From the NCBI GenBank assembly GCA_048158365.1, contig JBLLNL010000007.1: a DNA stretch of 64,000 nucleotides, one strand, 5' to 3'. Below the pieces are notes generated by a model. That model searched no databases and was not told where the DNA came from. It saw nothing but the letters and a program-made list of their open reading frames with translations. Positions 38,049 through 46,156 of this stretch are shown piece after piece. The first letter of the stretch is position 1; each line of letters starts with the position of its first letter. A program made the position numbers and the translations under genes. Origin of the DNA: Azoarcus_F sp048158365 (GTDB lineage Bacteria; Pseudomonadota; Gammaproteobacteria; Burkholderiales; Rhodocyclaceae).

Positions 38049-39055
38049 TTCCATGGCCTGTAATACGCGCCCAGCGTGTGGCTGCGGCCTTCGGAGACCT
38101 TGTCCAGCTCGGCCATCCACGCCGGCTGCACCGAGAAGCGGTCGGCATCGGCGAGCACGCGGTCGATCGCGGCCCGCCACACGCGCGTGACCTGCGCGAC
38201 ATAGGCCGGGCTGCGCTGGCGGCCCTCGATCTTGATCGCGCGCACGCCGGCCCGCGCGAGTTCGGGCAGCAATGCGATCGTGTTCAGGCTGGTCGGTTCT
38301 TCCAGCGCGTAATAGGTCTCGTCGTTCACGTCGAAGCGGCCCTTGCACAGCGTCGGATAGCCGGCGCGCTCGGCGTCGCCGAAGCGGTCGATCAGGATCC
38401 CGTTGAGACGGGTCTCCATGCCGCGCGGGGTCTGTTCCCAGCGCACATGCTTGCCCGGCGAGCAGGCGCCGTTGCAGTTGGGCGACTCGCCGGTCGCATA
38501 GGCCGACAATGCGCAACGCCCCTCGACCATCACGCACAACCCGCCGAAACCGAACACCTCGATCTCGACCGGCGTGTGCGCAATGACCTGCTCGACCTGC
38601 GCCAGCGCCAGCACCCGCGGCAGCACCGCGCGCCGGATGCCGAAGCGCTCGCGGTAGAAATTGATCGCCTCGTAGCTGGTCGCCGAGCCCTGCACCGACA
38701 GGTGCAGCCGCAGCTCGGGATGCGTCTTCGCCGCATAGGCCATCAGGCCGGGGTCGGCGAGGATGACCGCGTCGATGCCGAACTCGGCCGCCCGGTCGAT
38801 CGCGGCGGTCCAGTCGGCCCAGTTGTGCGCCTGCGGGTAGGTGTTCAGCGCGAGCAATACCTTGCGGCGGCGCGCGTGCGCGTAGGCCACGCCGTCGCGC
38901 ATCGCCTTCGGGTCGAAGTTCAGGCCGGTGAAGTTGCGCGCGTTGGTCGCGTCCTTGAAGCCGACGTAGACACAGTCGGCGCCGTTGTCGACAGCGGCCT
39001 TCAGTGCCGGCAGGCTGCCGGCGGGGCAGACGAGTTCGATTGTGTGCTGGGTCAT
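38045..39055 (-). CDS. ubiU: UbiU, [4Fe-4S] U32-family subunit for O2-independent ubiquinone hydroxylation
   Basis: The 336-residue U32-family protein begins IELVCPAGSLPALKAAVDNGADCVYVGF. Its putative cluster cysteines at 174, 181, 198 and 237 have exactly the spacing of E. coli UbiU (169, 176, 193, 232). Together with UbiV it performs the anaerobic hydroxylations of ubiquinone synthesis. It leads the ubiUVT row, under an FNR-type promoter. No clear Shine-Dalgarno is visible; the bases before the ATG are the tail of a hairpin. Confidence 0.95.
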   Translation of the reverse strand: MTQHTIELVCPAGSLPALKAAVDNGADCVYVGFKDATNARNFTGLNFDPKAMRDGVAYAHARRRKVLLALNTYPQAHNWADWTAAIDRAAEFGIDAVILADPGLMAYAAKTHPELRLHLSVQGSATSYEAINFYRERFGIRRAVLPRVLALAQVEQVIAHTPVEIEVFGFGGLCVMVEGRCALSAYATGESPNCNGACSPGKHVRWEQTPRGMETRLNGILIDRFGDAERAGYPTLCKGRFDVNDETYYALEEPTSLNTIALLPELARAGVRAIKIEGRQRSPAYVAQVTRVWRAAIDRVLADADRFSVQPAWMAELDKVSEGRSHTLGAYYRPWK

Positions 39056-39058
39056 GTG

Positions 39059-39085
39059 CTTGCGGGGCTGTGAAAGCCCCGCAAG
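39059..39085. other. GC-rich perfect hairpin directly upstream of ubiU
   Basis: CTTGCGGGGCT and AGCCCCGCAAG pair perfectly (11 bp) around GTGAA, ending 3 bases before the ubiU ATG. It overlaps the predicted -10 box and start site, so it could act as a DNA palindrome or fold in longer read-through transcripts and hide the start codon. Confidence 0.7.
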
Positions 39086-39125
39086 TCTAGTGTCGTGCCG
39101 CGGTGCGTGCGTTGACCCGTGTCAA
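39084..39125 (-). promoter_or_regulatory. FNR/DNR-type class II promoter of ubiUVT
   Basis: A perfect TTGAC-CCGT-GTCAA box lies at 39112-39125. On the minus strand, TAGACT at 39089-39084 fits a -10 box, and it sits exactly where a class II promoter with the box centred at -41.5 requires. The predicted start site is near 39077, about 22 bases before ubiU. Confidence 0.7.
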
Positions 39126-39167
39126 AGGCCGGGCCGGTGACGGGCCTCGCGATCCTGCTGGGTCAAC

Positions 39168-39194
39168 AAAAAAGGCGACCCGCGGGTCGCCTTT
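39168..39194 (-). terminator. Rho-independent terminator of the PEP-CTERM gene
   Basis: AAAGGCGACCCG and CGGGTCGCCTTT make a perfect 24-base palindrome at 39171-39194 with an A-run just left of it, which reads as a T-run on the minus strand. It separates the PEP-CTERM gene from ubiU. Confidence 0.9.
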
Positions 39195-39218
39195 CTTCGA
39201 TCGTGTTTCGCCGAGCCT

Positions 39219-39794
39219 TCAGCTCATGCGGCGGCGCATGGCACCAAGGCCGAGAAGGCCCAGGCCGAGCAGGGCGAGGGTGCCGGGTTCGGGGACGGCA
39301 CCGACGGGAGGTGGTTCTGGTTCGTTGCCGTTTTCACGAAGATTTGCCTGAACTGTCAAGAGCGATTCCGTCAGGCGAATCGTGCCTTGATTCACGCCTC
39401 TTCGGACTCCTACGCCCAATGTCCCATTTTCAACGTCGAAATACGATGCGATGTCAATTGCCGCGCCTCCGAGGAATGCAGCTGTGTCGGACGGTCCAGC
39501 TTCCGTGCCGAAACTCACGTAGATGGTGTCACCCGATGCATTAATGCCGCCCGATGTCGAGAAGGTCAATTGCAGGATTCCGCTTATGAAATCATGATCA
39601 CCGTAAGAGTACGGATTTGTAGTGATCAGCGTTAAGTTGTGCACATACGAAAAGGTCGTTGAATCTGAGAGCGCTTGACCAGATCCCGAAAAGATAATGT
39701 TTTGTTGGAACTCCAATTGGGTCGGTATCGCATGTGCCATCCCGACAAACCCCGCCAGGATCGCACCGACCAAAATCTTGCGTGTGGTTTTCAT
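39219..39794 (-). CDS. PEP-CTERM sorting-domain protein
   Basis: The 191-residue protein has a signal peptide (MKTTRKILVGAILAGFVGMAHA) and a C-terminal PEP-CTERM signal: VPEPGT, a hydrophobic helix (LALLGLGLLGLGA) and a basic end MRRRMS. Such proteins are cut by an exosortase and exported, often in exopolysaccharide or floc-forming systems. The middle region is beta-rich with no recognised domain and is noticeably less GC-rich than its neighbours. No exosortase gene lies in the window. The ATG at 39794 starts the signal; the longer frame is not supported. Confidence 0.9.
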   Translation of the reverse strand: MKTTRKILVGAILAGFVGMAHAIPTQLEFQQNIIFSGSGQALSDSTTFSYVHNLTLITTNPYSYGDHDFISGILQLTFSTSGGINASGDTIYVSFGTEAGPSDTAAFLGGAAIDIASYFDVENGTLGVGVRRGVNQGTIRLTESLLTVQANLRENGNEPEPPPVGAVPEPGTLALLGLGLLGLGAMRRRMS

Positions 39795-39883
39795 TTTCCT
39801 TTTCTCCGTCGTTTTTTTGCTCTTGGGTCCTGTTGCATCCGGGCAACGATCGACCACGTGAATACTGCTGCTGGCTCTCACTA

Positions 39884-39899
39884 AGCAGATCCCGTGCCA
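39884..39899 (-). promoter_or_regulatory. Sigma54 (-24/-12) promoter of the PEP-CTERM gene
   Basis: On the minus strand the sequence TGGCACGGGATCTGCT matches the RpoN consensus TGGCACG-N4-TTGCW at all but one position, with GG and GC ten bases apart. It points at the PEP-CTERM gene with a leader of about 80 bases. Confidence 0.75.
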
Positions 39900-39972
39900 G
39901 ATTCCAAAAATCCCCGCCTCGCTGGGCTTTTACGCCATTTCAGGCGCGGCCGTTCATCCGTTTCGCAAGAAC

Positions 39973-39989
39973 TGTAAGAATCGCTGACA
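39973..39989 (+). promoter_or_regulatory. Upstream activator-like site 1 (TGTAA-N7-TGACA)
   Basis: TGTAA-GAATCGC-TGACA lies about 75-105 bases upstream of the sigma54 promoter. It shares the TGTAA-N7-YGACA pattern and orientation with the site at 40167. Confidence 0.5.
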
Positions 39990-40166
39990 TTTTCGCAACA
40001 AGTGTCGGTTCGATGCGTCCCGCTCGTGCCAGAAGCGCCTCGTCATTGCAAGCAAGTCTGGCCGCGGATGCATGAGGTCGACGCGACAAAAATCACGCTT
40101 TCGTGCCGATTTTTGCGCGAGTGTGACGTTTGTCACGGAAAGCGCGCCCGGATGGGCGTGCGGAAG

Positions 40167-40183
40167 TGTAAAAAAATCCGACA
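40167..40183 (+). promoter_or_regulatory. Upstream activator-like site 2 (TGTAA-N7-CGACA)
   Basis: TGTAA-AAAAATC-CGACA lies 194 bases from site 1 in the same orientation. It is also framed by the inverted repeat AAGTGT-N11-ACACTT (40164-40186). The 530-base gap between the PEP-CTERM and symporter genes holds these sites, the sigma54 promoter and a dispersed repeat; a further GTGAC-N4-GTCAC repeat is near 40125. No protein gene is convincing there. Confidence 0.5.
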
Positions 40184-40264
40184 CTTAGGTGCATTCGTGG
40201 TTGTGGGCGTCCATTGACACGCCGACTAGTCCGGCGATGCTGGGTCGGTCGAGAGCGGGGTGTC

Positions 40265-40291
40265 GCTCCCTCCCCCTTGAAGGGGGAGGAA
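40265..40291. repeat. Short dispersed palindromic repeat, copy 2
   Basis: GCTCCCTCCCCCTTGAAGGG followed by GGAGGAA pairs with itself to form a hairpin downstream of the symporter gene. It is nearly identical to the copy at 37050-37075 and may act as the symporter terminator. Confidence 0.7.
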
Positions 40292-40325
40292 CAAGGTGCC
40301 GGAACCGGGTCCGTGCGCTTGATGG

Positions 40326-41786
40326 TCAGCGTGCGACGTGATGCGCGCCGCCGGCGGCGTGGTGGTGGCCGGCGTGCGGGCGGTGGTGGGGTTTCGCGCC
40401 GACGAAGCCGCCGACCAGCATGCCCAGCGCGCTGACCGCGAGGCCGTACAACTGCGGCTCGATGTCGCCTTCCGGCACGAAAAGTTCGAACAGCAGCCAG
40501 GTGCCGATGCCGAGCACGATCGCAAGCGTCGCGCCGAGGTTGTTGGCGCGCTTCCAGAACAGCCCGGCGGCCAGCGGCACGAAGGCGCCGGCCAGCGTGA
40601 CCCGGTAGGCGCTCTCGACCATGTGATGGATGGTCGCGTCGGTGGACACCGCATACACCGCGACGATGATGGAGAACGCGACCACCGCGAGCCGGGTGGC
40701 GAGCAGCAGCTGGCGGTCGGTCATGTCGTTCCAGTAACCGCGCAGGATGTTCTCCGAGAAGGTCACCGATGGTGCGAGCAGGGTGCCGGACGCGGTGCTC
40801 ATGATCACCGAGATCAGCGCGCCGAAAAACACCACCTGGGCGGCGAAGGGCATGTAGCCGATGATCAGGTTGGGCAGGATCAGCTGGGAATCCTCGTCCA
40901 TGAAGCGCTCGACCATGGCCGGATCGATCAGGGTGGCAGAATACGCGAGGAACAGCGGCACCGCGGCGAAGAAGAAGTAGGACACGCCGCCGAGCGTGGT
41001 GCCCCACACCGCGACCCGTTCGTTCTTGGACGAGTTCACGCGCTGGAACACGTCCTGTTGCGGGATCGAGCCGAGCGCCATCGTCAGCAGCGCCGCGATC
41101 CATGCGAGCATGTCGAGCCGGTCCAGGGTCGGCAGAAACTCGAGCTTGCCCTCGGCCGAGGCCTTGGCGATCACGTTGGTGAAGCCGCCGGCCATGTCAC
41201 CGGCCAGCCAGGTCACGTAGAGCAGGCCGAGCACGATCACGATCATCTGCACGAAGGTCGTCATCGCGACGGACCACATGCCGCCGAACAGCGTATACAC
41301 CAGCACCACCGCGGCGCCGATGAACACGCCCTGGTTCACGGTGATCGCGCCGTCGGACAATACGTTGAACACCAGCCCCAGCGCCGCCATCTGAGCGCCG
41401 ACCCAGCCCAGGTAGGACGCGATGATCGCCAGCGACAGCGCCACCTCGGTGCTGCGGTTGTAGCGCACGCGGAAGAAGTCGCCCAGCGTCAGCAGGTTCA
41501 TGCGGTACAGCGGCCGCGCGAACACCAGGCCGAACAGCACCAGGCAGATCGACGCGCCGAGCGGGTCCGAGATCAGGCCGCGGAAGCCCTCGTCGATGAA
41601 GGTCGCCGAGATGCCGAGCACGGTTTCGGCACCGAACCAGGTCGCGAATACCATTGCGAGCACCATGATCATCGGCAGGTTGCGTCCGGCGACGATGTAG
41701 TCGCGCGCATCGTGCACCCGTGTGGCGGCATAAAGACCGATGCCGACCGACACGACGATGTAGGCAATCACGAGCCACAGGAGCAT
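40326..41786 (-). CDS. Sodium/solute symporter (SSS family)
   Basis: The 486-residue protein has about 13 membrane helices and SSS-family sequence such as RVHDARDYIVAGRNLPMIM, FATWFGAETVLGIS, GGMWSVAMTTFVQM and SSKNERVAVWGT. It imports an organic solute with sodium; the substrate (carboxylate, amino acid or other) is not decidable. The ATG at 41786 begins the first helix; the upstream frame is unlikely. The last 25 residues are His/Ala-rich (HHRPHAGHHHAAGGAHH), an unusual tail that could bind metal. A 238-base gap to ubiB shows nothing clear. Confidence 0.92.
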   Translation of the reverse strand: MLLWLVIAYIVVSVGIGLYAATRVHDARDYIVAGRNLPMIMVLAMVFATWFGAETVLGISATFIDEGFRGLISDPLGASICLVLFGLVFARPLYRMNLLTLGDFFRVRYNRSTEVALSLAIIASYLGWVGAQMAALGLVFNVLSDGAITVNQGVFIGAAVVLVYTLFGGMWSVAMTTFVQMIVIVLGLLYVTWLAGDMAGGFTNVIAKASAEGKLEFLPTLDRLDMLAWIAALLTMALGSIPQQDVFQRVNSSKNERVAVWGTTLGGVSYFFFAAVPLFLAYSATLIDPAMVERFMDEDSQLILPNLIIGYMPFAAQVVFFGALISVIMSTASGTLLAPSVTFSENILRGYWNDMTDRQLLLATRLAVVAFSIIVAVYAVSTDATIHHMVESAYRVTLAGAFVPLAAGLFWKRANNLGATLAIVLGIGTWLLFELFVPEGDIEPQLYGLAVSALGMLVGGFVGAKPHHRPHAGHHHAAGGAHHVAR

Positions 41787-42024
41787 GAATGGATTTTCCG
41801 GTTGGGGTGACGGAAAGGGCGAGGCGACCCGATGTGCGATATGCAAACGGCCGCAGTTTAGCAACGAAATTCATGCGTGGGGACCGTTTTATCCCTTGTG
41901 CCACGCGGATTTCGGGAGGTGGTGCGATGCACCAGAAAGGGCGTGCCGGGCGGGGGTGTCAGGCCGGTCGAGGGGCGGCGCGGACCTGCGAGAATCGGCC
42001 TGCGGGCGCCGGATCGCGGCGCGC

Positions 42025-43554
42025 TCAGCCGACGAAGCGGTACAGCTCCAGGCCGACCATGGCCACCAGCAGTACGCCGATGAACGCGAGCAGGCGGTTG
42101 TGGCGACGCTGGGCGGCCTCGAGCCGGGCCATCTCCTCGCGGTGGATGCGGTTCTGGCGTTCGGGTTCGGTCAGCGCCTTGTGCACCAGGCGCGGCAACT
42201 GCGGCAGCGACGCGGCCCAGTTCGGGGCTTCGTCGCGCACGCCCTGGACCATCGCGCGCCAGCCCATTTGCTCGTCCATCCAGCGCTCGAGAAAGGGCTT
42301 GGCGGTCTTCCACAGGTCCAGCTCCGGGTCGAGCTGGCGGCCCAGGCCCTCGATGTTGAGCAGTGTCTTCTGCAGCAGCACCAGCTGCGGCTGGACTTCC
42401 ATCTCGAAGCGGCGCGCGGTCTGGAACAGGCGCAGCAGCGTCTTGCCGAAGGAGATGTCCTTCAGCGGTTTGTCGAAGATCGGTTCGCACACGGTGCGTA
42501 TCGCGGCCTCGAATTCCTCCACCCGGGTCTTGGCCGGCACCCAGCCGGCCTCGATGTGGGCCAGCGCGACGCGCCGGTAATCCCGCTTGAAGAACGCGAG
42601 GAAGTTCTGCGCGAGGTAGTTCTTGTCTTCCTCGTTGAGCGTGCCCATGATGCCGAAGTCGAGCGCGATGTAGCGGCCGTCGCGATGCACGAAAATGTTG
42701 CCCGGATGCATGTCGGCATGGAAGAAGCCGTCGCGGAACACCTGCGTGAAAAAGATCTCGACGCCCGCACGCGACAGTATCGACAGGTCGGTGCCCTGGG
42801 CGCGCAAGGCCTCGGTCTGCGAGATCGGGATGCCGTGCATGCGCTCCATGACCATCACCGACTTGCCGCACCAGTCCCAATAGACCTCGGGCACCACCAG
42901 CAGCTTCGAGTCCTTGAAGTTGCGCCGCAGCTGCGAGCAGTTGGCCGCCTCGCGCATCAGGTCGAGTTCGTCGTTCAGGTACTTGGTGAACTCGGCCACG
43001 ACCTCGCGCGGCTTGAGCCGGCGGCCCTCGACCCAGACCTTCTCGAGCAGCATCGCCGCGGTCTCGAGCAGGGCCAGGTCGTGCGCGATGACCCGCTCGA
43101 TGCCGGGCCGCAGCACCTTGATCGCGACTTCGGTGCCGTCCGGCAGTTCGGCGAAGTGCACCTGCGCGACCGACGCGGATGCGATCGGCGTGCGGTCGAA
43201 GTTGATGAAGACCTCGTCGATCGGCTTCTCGTACAGGCCTTCCAGCGTGATCAGCGCCTGTTCGATCGGAAACGGCGGGACGCGGTCCTGCAGCAGCGCG
43301 AGTTCGTTGGCGAGATCGGGCGGCAGCAGGTCGCGCCGCGTGGACAGCATCTGGCCGAACTTGACGAAGATCGGGCCGAGCGACTCGAGCGCGCACCGGA
43401 GCCGCACCGCGCGCGGCTGCTCGAAACGACGCCAGAAGAAGAACACGTGCCAGATCCTGAGCAGGCGGCCGCTGGCGTCGGCATCCAGGACCATCTGGTC
43501 GAGTCCGAAGCGCAGGCCTACAGTGATGATCTTGGCGAGACGGAACAGGCGCAC
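42025..43554 (-). CDS. ubiB: UbiB, atypical kinase-like ATPase of ubiquinone biosynthesis
   Basis: The protein of about 509 residues is an ABC1/ADCK-type kinase-like protein with the KxGQ motif (FVKFGQMLSTRRDLLP), AVIKVLRPG-like lysine region (VAIKVLRPGIER), ADMHPGNIFV and DFGIMG, and two C-terminal membrane helices (LLAFIGVLLVAMVGLELYRF). It supports ubiquinone synthesis by an ATPase-linked role in lipid precursor handling. The GTG at 43554 (VRLFRLAKII) fits the usual family start, though no good ribosome site precedes it; the frame is open to 43656. It is divergent from argS. Confidence 0.9.
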   Translation of the reverse strand: MRLFRLAKIITVGLRFGLDQMVLDADASGRLLRIWHVFFFWRRFEQPRAVRLRCALESLGPIFVKFGQMLSTRRDLLPPDLANELALLQDRVPPFPIEQALITLEGLYEKPIDEVFINFDRTPIASASVAQVHFAELPDGTEVAIKVLRPGIERVIAHDLALLETAAMLLEKVWVEGRRLKPREVVAEFTKYLNDELDLMREAANCSQLRRNFKDSKLLVVPEVYWDWCGKSVMVMERMHGIPISQTEALRAQGTDLSILSRAGVEIFFTQVFRDGFFHADMHPGNIFVHRDGRYIALDFGIMGTLNEEDKNYLAQNFLAFFKRDYRRVALAHIEAGWVPAKTRVEEFEAAIRTVCEPIFDKPLKDISFGKTLLRLFQTARRFEMEVQPQLVLLQKTLLNIEGLGRQLDPELDLWKTAKPFLERWMDEQMGWRAMVQGVRDEAPNWAASLPQLPRLVHKALTEPERQNRIHREEMARLEAAQRRHNRLLAFIGVLLVAMVGLELYRFVG

Positions 43555-43689
43555 GGCAGCGGATTGAAATCGGCAAAGGAACGACTGTAGCCGGAAAGCC
43601 AGGGCGGCGGAAGGCCGATGCTGCTTGCCGGCCGCGCCGAACTTACGAGTCGTCACGAATGCCGTGCCGGCGGCCGGCCGTCAATCCGT

Positions 43690-43695
43690 TATAAT
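43690..43695 (+). promoter_or_regulatory. -10 box upstream of argS
   Basis: A perfect TATAAT lies 27 bases before the argS ATG. No good -35 box is seen at 16-18 bases upstream, so strength is uncertain. Confidence 0.5.
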
Positions 43696-43722
43696 TCAGC
43701 CCTTTTCGAACTGCCGAGTGCC

Positions 43723-45486
43723 ATGAGCGCCGAACCTAAGACCCTGATCGCCGAGCTGCTGCGCGTTGCGCTGAAGAGCGTCGCACCAAATCACGCCGAC
43801 ACGCCGATTCATCTGGAGCGCCCCAGGCAGGCCGGGCATGGTGATTTCGCAACCAATGTCGCGCTGCAACTGGCCAAGCCGCTGCGGCGCAATCCGCGCG
43901 AGCTCGCCGCGATGCTCGCAAGCGAGCTGCCCGCGTCGCCGCTGGTGACCCGGGTCGAGGTCGCCGGCGCCGGCTTCATCAATTTCACGCTGGCCGCGGT
44001 TGCCAAGACCGCGGTGGTCCGCGACGTGATCGCCGCCGGCGCCACCTATGGGCGGGGGGTGCGCAACGGCGTGCGGGTACAGCTCGAGTTCGTGTCGGCC
44101 AATCCGACCGGGCCGCTGCATGTCGGTCATGGCCGGGGCGCGGCCTACGGGTCCTCGCTCGCGTCGGTGCTCGATTTCGCCGGCTGCGAGGTGTCGCGCG
44201 AGTACTACATCAACGACGCGGGCCGGCAGATGGACATCCTGGCGCTGTCCACGTGGCTGCGCTATCTCGCGTTCTTCGGCATCGAGGTGCCGTTTCCGCC
44301 TAACGGCTACCAGGGCGACTACGTCATCGACATGGCCCGCGAGATGCGCGACGCGCATCAGGACCGCTTCGCGAAGATCTCCGCAGCCGACCTGCTGCGC
44401 GGCACGCCCGGCTTGCCGGTCGCCGATCGCAAGGACGACGAGGCCGCGACCATGCGCGAGGATCATCTCGACGCGCTGATCGCCAACGCGAAGCGTCTGC
44501 TGGGCGAGGACTACGCATGGGTGCATGGTTTTGCGCTGAACCAGCAACTCGGCGACTGCCGCGAGGACCTCGAACAGTTCGGTGTGAGGTTCGACAAATG
44601 GTTCTCCGAGAAGAGCCTGTTCGACACCGGACTGGTTGAGCGCGCGGTGGCCGAGCTCGAGCGGCGCGGCCATGTCTATGTGCAGGACGGAGCCAGATGG
44701 TTCCGCTCCAGCGCCTTCGGCGACGAGAAGGACCGGGTGGTGCAGCGCGAGAACGGCATGTACACCTATTTCGCGTCCGACATCGCTTATCACCTGAACA
44801 AGTACGAGCGCGGCTTCGACCGCATCATCGATGTGTGGGGGGCGGACCACCACGGCTACATCGCACGCGTGAAGGGCGCGGTGGCCGCGCTGGGTCTGCC
44901 GCCGGAGAAGCTCGATGTCGCGCTGGTGCAGTTCGCGGTGCTGTATCGCAACGGCCAGAAGGCGTCGATGTCCACCCGTTCGGGTGACTTCGTCACGCTG
45001 CGCGACCTGCGCCAGGAAGTCGGCAACGACGCGTGTCGCTTCTTCTATGTGTTGCGCAAGAGCGACCAGCACCTGGACTTCGACCTGGACCTGGCCAAGA
45101 GCCGCAGCAACGAGAACCCGGTGTTCTACGTGCAGTACGCGCATGCGCGGGTGTGCTCGGTGATGCAGCAATGGGGCGGTGACGCGAGCGAACTGGCCGA
45201 TGCCGATCCGGCGCGGTTGGCCAGCGAGCGCGAGCTGGCGCTGTGCGCGCTGCTCGGCGCGTATCCCGAGGTCGTGCAGAGCGCCGCCGCGGACTACGCG
45301 CCGCATCAGATCGCGTTCTACCTGAAGGATCTGGCCGGCGAGTTTCACGCGTGGTACAACGCCGAGCGCATGCTGGTCGATGACGACGGCCTGCGGCTCG
45401 CCCGCCTCGCGCTGGCGCAGGCGGTGCGCGAGGTGCTCGCGTCCGGCCTGAACATGCTCGGTGTGTCGGCACCGCAGGAGATGTGA
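43723..45486 (+). CDS. argS: Arginyl-tRNA synthetase
   Basis: The 587-residue class I enzyme attaches arginine to tRNA-Arg. It has the N-terminal Add-1 domain (HLERPRQAGHGDFATNVALQLA), the HIGH-type motif HVGHGRGAAYG, the region KASMSTRSG in place of KMSKS, and the C-terminal anticodon-binding domain (ARLALAQAVREVLASGLNMLGVSAP). The ATG at 43723 fits the family; the frame opens 35 codons earlier without support. It is followed by the SPOR and dsbA genes, a typical betaproteobacterial order. Confidence 0.97.
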   Translation: MSAEPKTLIAELLRVALKSVAPNHADTPIHLERPRQAGHGDFATNVALQLAKPLRRNPRELAAMLASELPASPLVTRVEVAGAGFINFTLAAVAKTAVVRDVIAAGATYGRGVRNGVRVQLEFVSANPTGPLHVGHGRGAAYGSSLASVLDFAGCEVSREYYINDAGRQMDILALSTWLRYLAFFGIEVPFPPNGYQGDYVIDMAREMRDAHQDRFAKISAADLLRGTPGLPVADRKDDEAATMREDHLDALIANAKRLLGEDYAWVHGFALNQQLGDCREDLEQFGVRFDKWFSEKSLFDTGLVERAVAELERRGHVYVQDGARWFRSSAFGDEKDRVVQRENGMYTYFASDIAYHLNKYERGFDRIIDVWGADHHGYIARVKGAVAALGLPPEKLDVALVQFAVLYRNGQKASMSTRSGDFVTLRDLRQEVGNDACRFFYVLRKSDQHLDFDLDLAKSRSNENPVFYVQYAHARVCSVMQQWGGDASELADADPARLASERELALCALLGAYPEVVQSAAADYAPHQIAFYLKDLAGEFHAWYNAERMLVDDDGLRLARLALAQAVREVLASGLNMLGVSAPQEM

Positions 45487-45503
45487 CACAGTGGAGAAGC
45501 GCC

Positions 45504-46082
45504 GTGACTCGTGACCAGAAGCCTCGCCGCAAGCCGGCGCGCAAGCCGGCCCGCAGTGGGGGCGGCGTCATCGTCGGAATCTTCATCGGGCTGGTGCTCG
45601 GCGCACTGCTGGCGGCCGGCACCGCCTGGTATCTGACCCGCTCGTCGCCGTTCCAGCCGCCGCCGAACACGCCGGCCGCGATCGTGTCGGGCGATCAGGC
45701 GCCGCTGTCGCTGCCAGGAAAGGCCGGTGACCGGCCGGTGGTGAAACAGGATTTCGAGTTCTACCGCATTCTGCCGCAGGGCAGTGGTGGCGGGGCGCAG
45801 ACCGCGCCGGTCGCGCCTCAGCCGCAGGTCGAACCGGCGCGCCCCGAGCGCCTGTACCTGCAGGTTGGCGCGTTCGAGGATCCCGCCGAGGCGGACAACA
45901 TGAAGGCGCTGCTCGCGCTCAACGGCATCGAGGCTAACGCGCAGCGCACGCAGCTGACCGATGGGCGCATCGTGCATCGCGTGCGGATCGGGCCGTTCAG
46001 CAACCCCGAGGACATGAATCCGATCCGGTCACGGCTGGCCACGGCCGGGCTGACCGCATCGGTGGTGCGTGTGAACCCCTGA
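45504..46082 (+). CDS. SPOR-domain membrane protein
   Basis: The 192-residue protein has a basic cytoplasmic tail (RDQKPRRKPARKPARSGG), one membrane helix (VIVGIFIGLVLGALLAAGTAWYL-like), a proline-rich linker and a C-terminal SPOR domain (LYLQVGAFEDPAEADNMKALLALNG to VRIGPFSNPEDM). SPOR domains bind denuded peptidoglycan at the division site. The GTG at 45504 is preferred for the GGAGA 7 bases upstream; a GTG at 45483 overlaps the argS stop. Confidence 0.92.
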   Translation: MTRDQKPRRKPARKPARSGGGVIVGIFIGLVLGALLAAGTAWYLTRSSPFQPPPNTPAAIVSGDQAPLSLPGKAGDRPVVKQDFEFYRILPQGSGGGAQTAPVAPQPQVEPARPERLYLQVGAFEDPAEADNMKALLALNGIEANAQRTQLTDGRIVHRVRIGPFSNPEDMNPIRSRLATAGLTASVVRVNP

Positions 46083-46156
46083 ACAGTGAAAACGGAACGC
46101 TTGCGCGTTGGGCGCGTCAGAACGCGTACGAGATCCCATCCCGACCGGAGAAATAG

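Noticed and set aside
40025..40031. Second TGGCACG word on the minus strand upstream of the PEP-CTERM gene
   Set aside because: No GC dinucleotide at the required distance for a -12 element.
40002..40217. 71-codon open frame in the gap upstream of the symporter
   Set aside because: No ribosome site and no recognisable protein features; the region is better explained by regulatory repeats.
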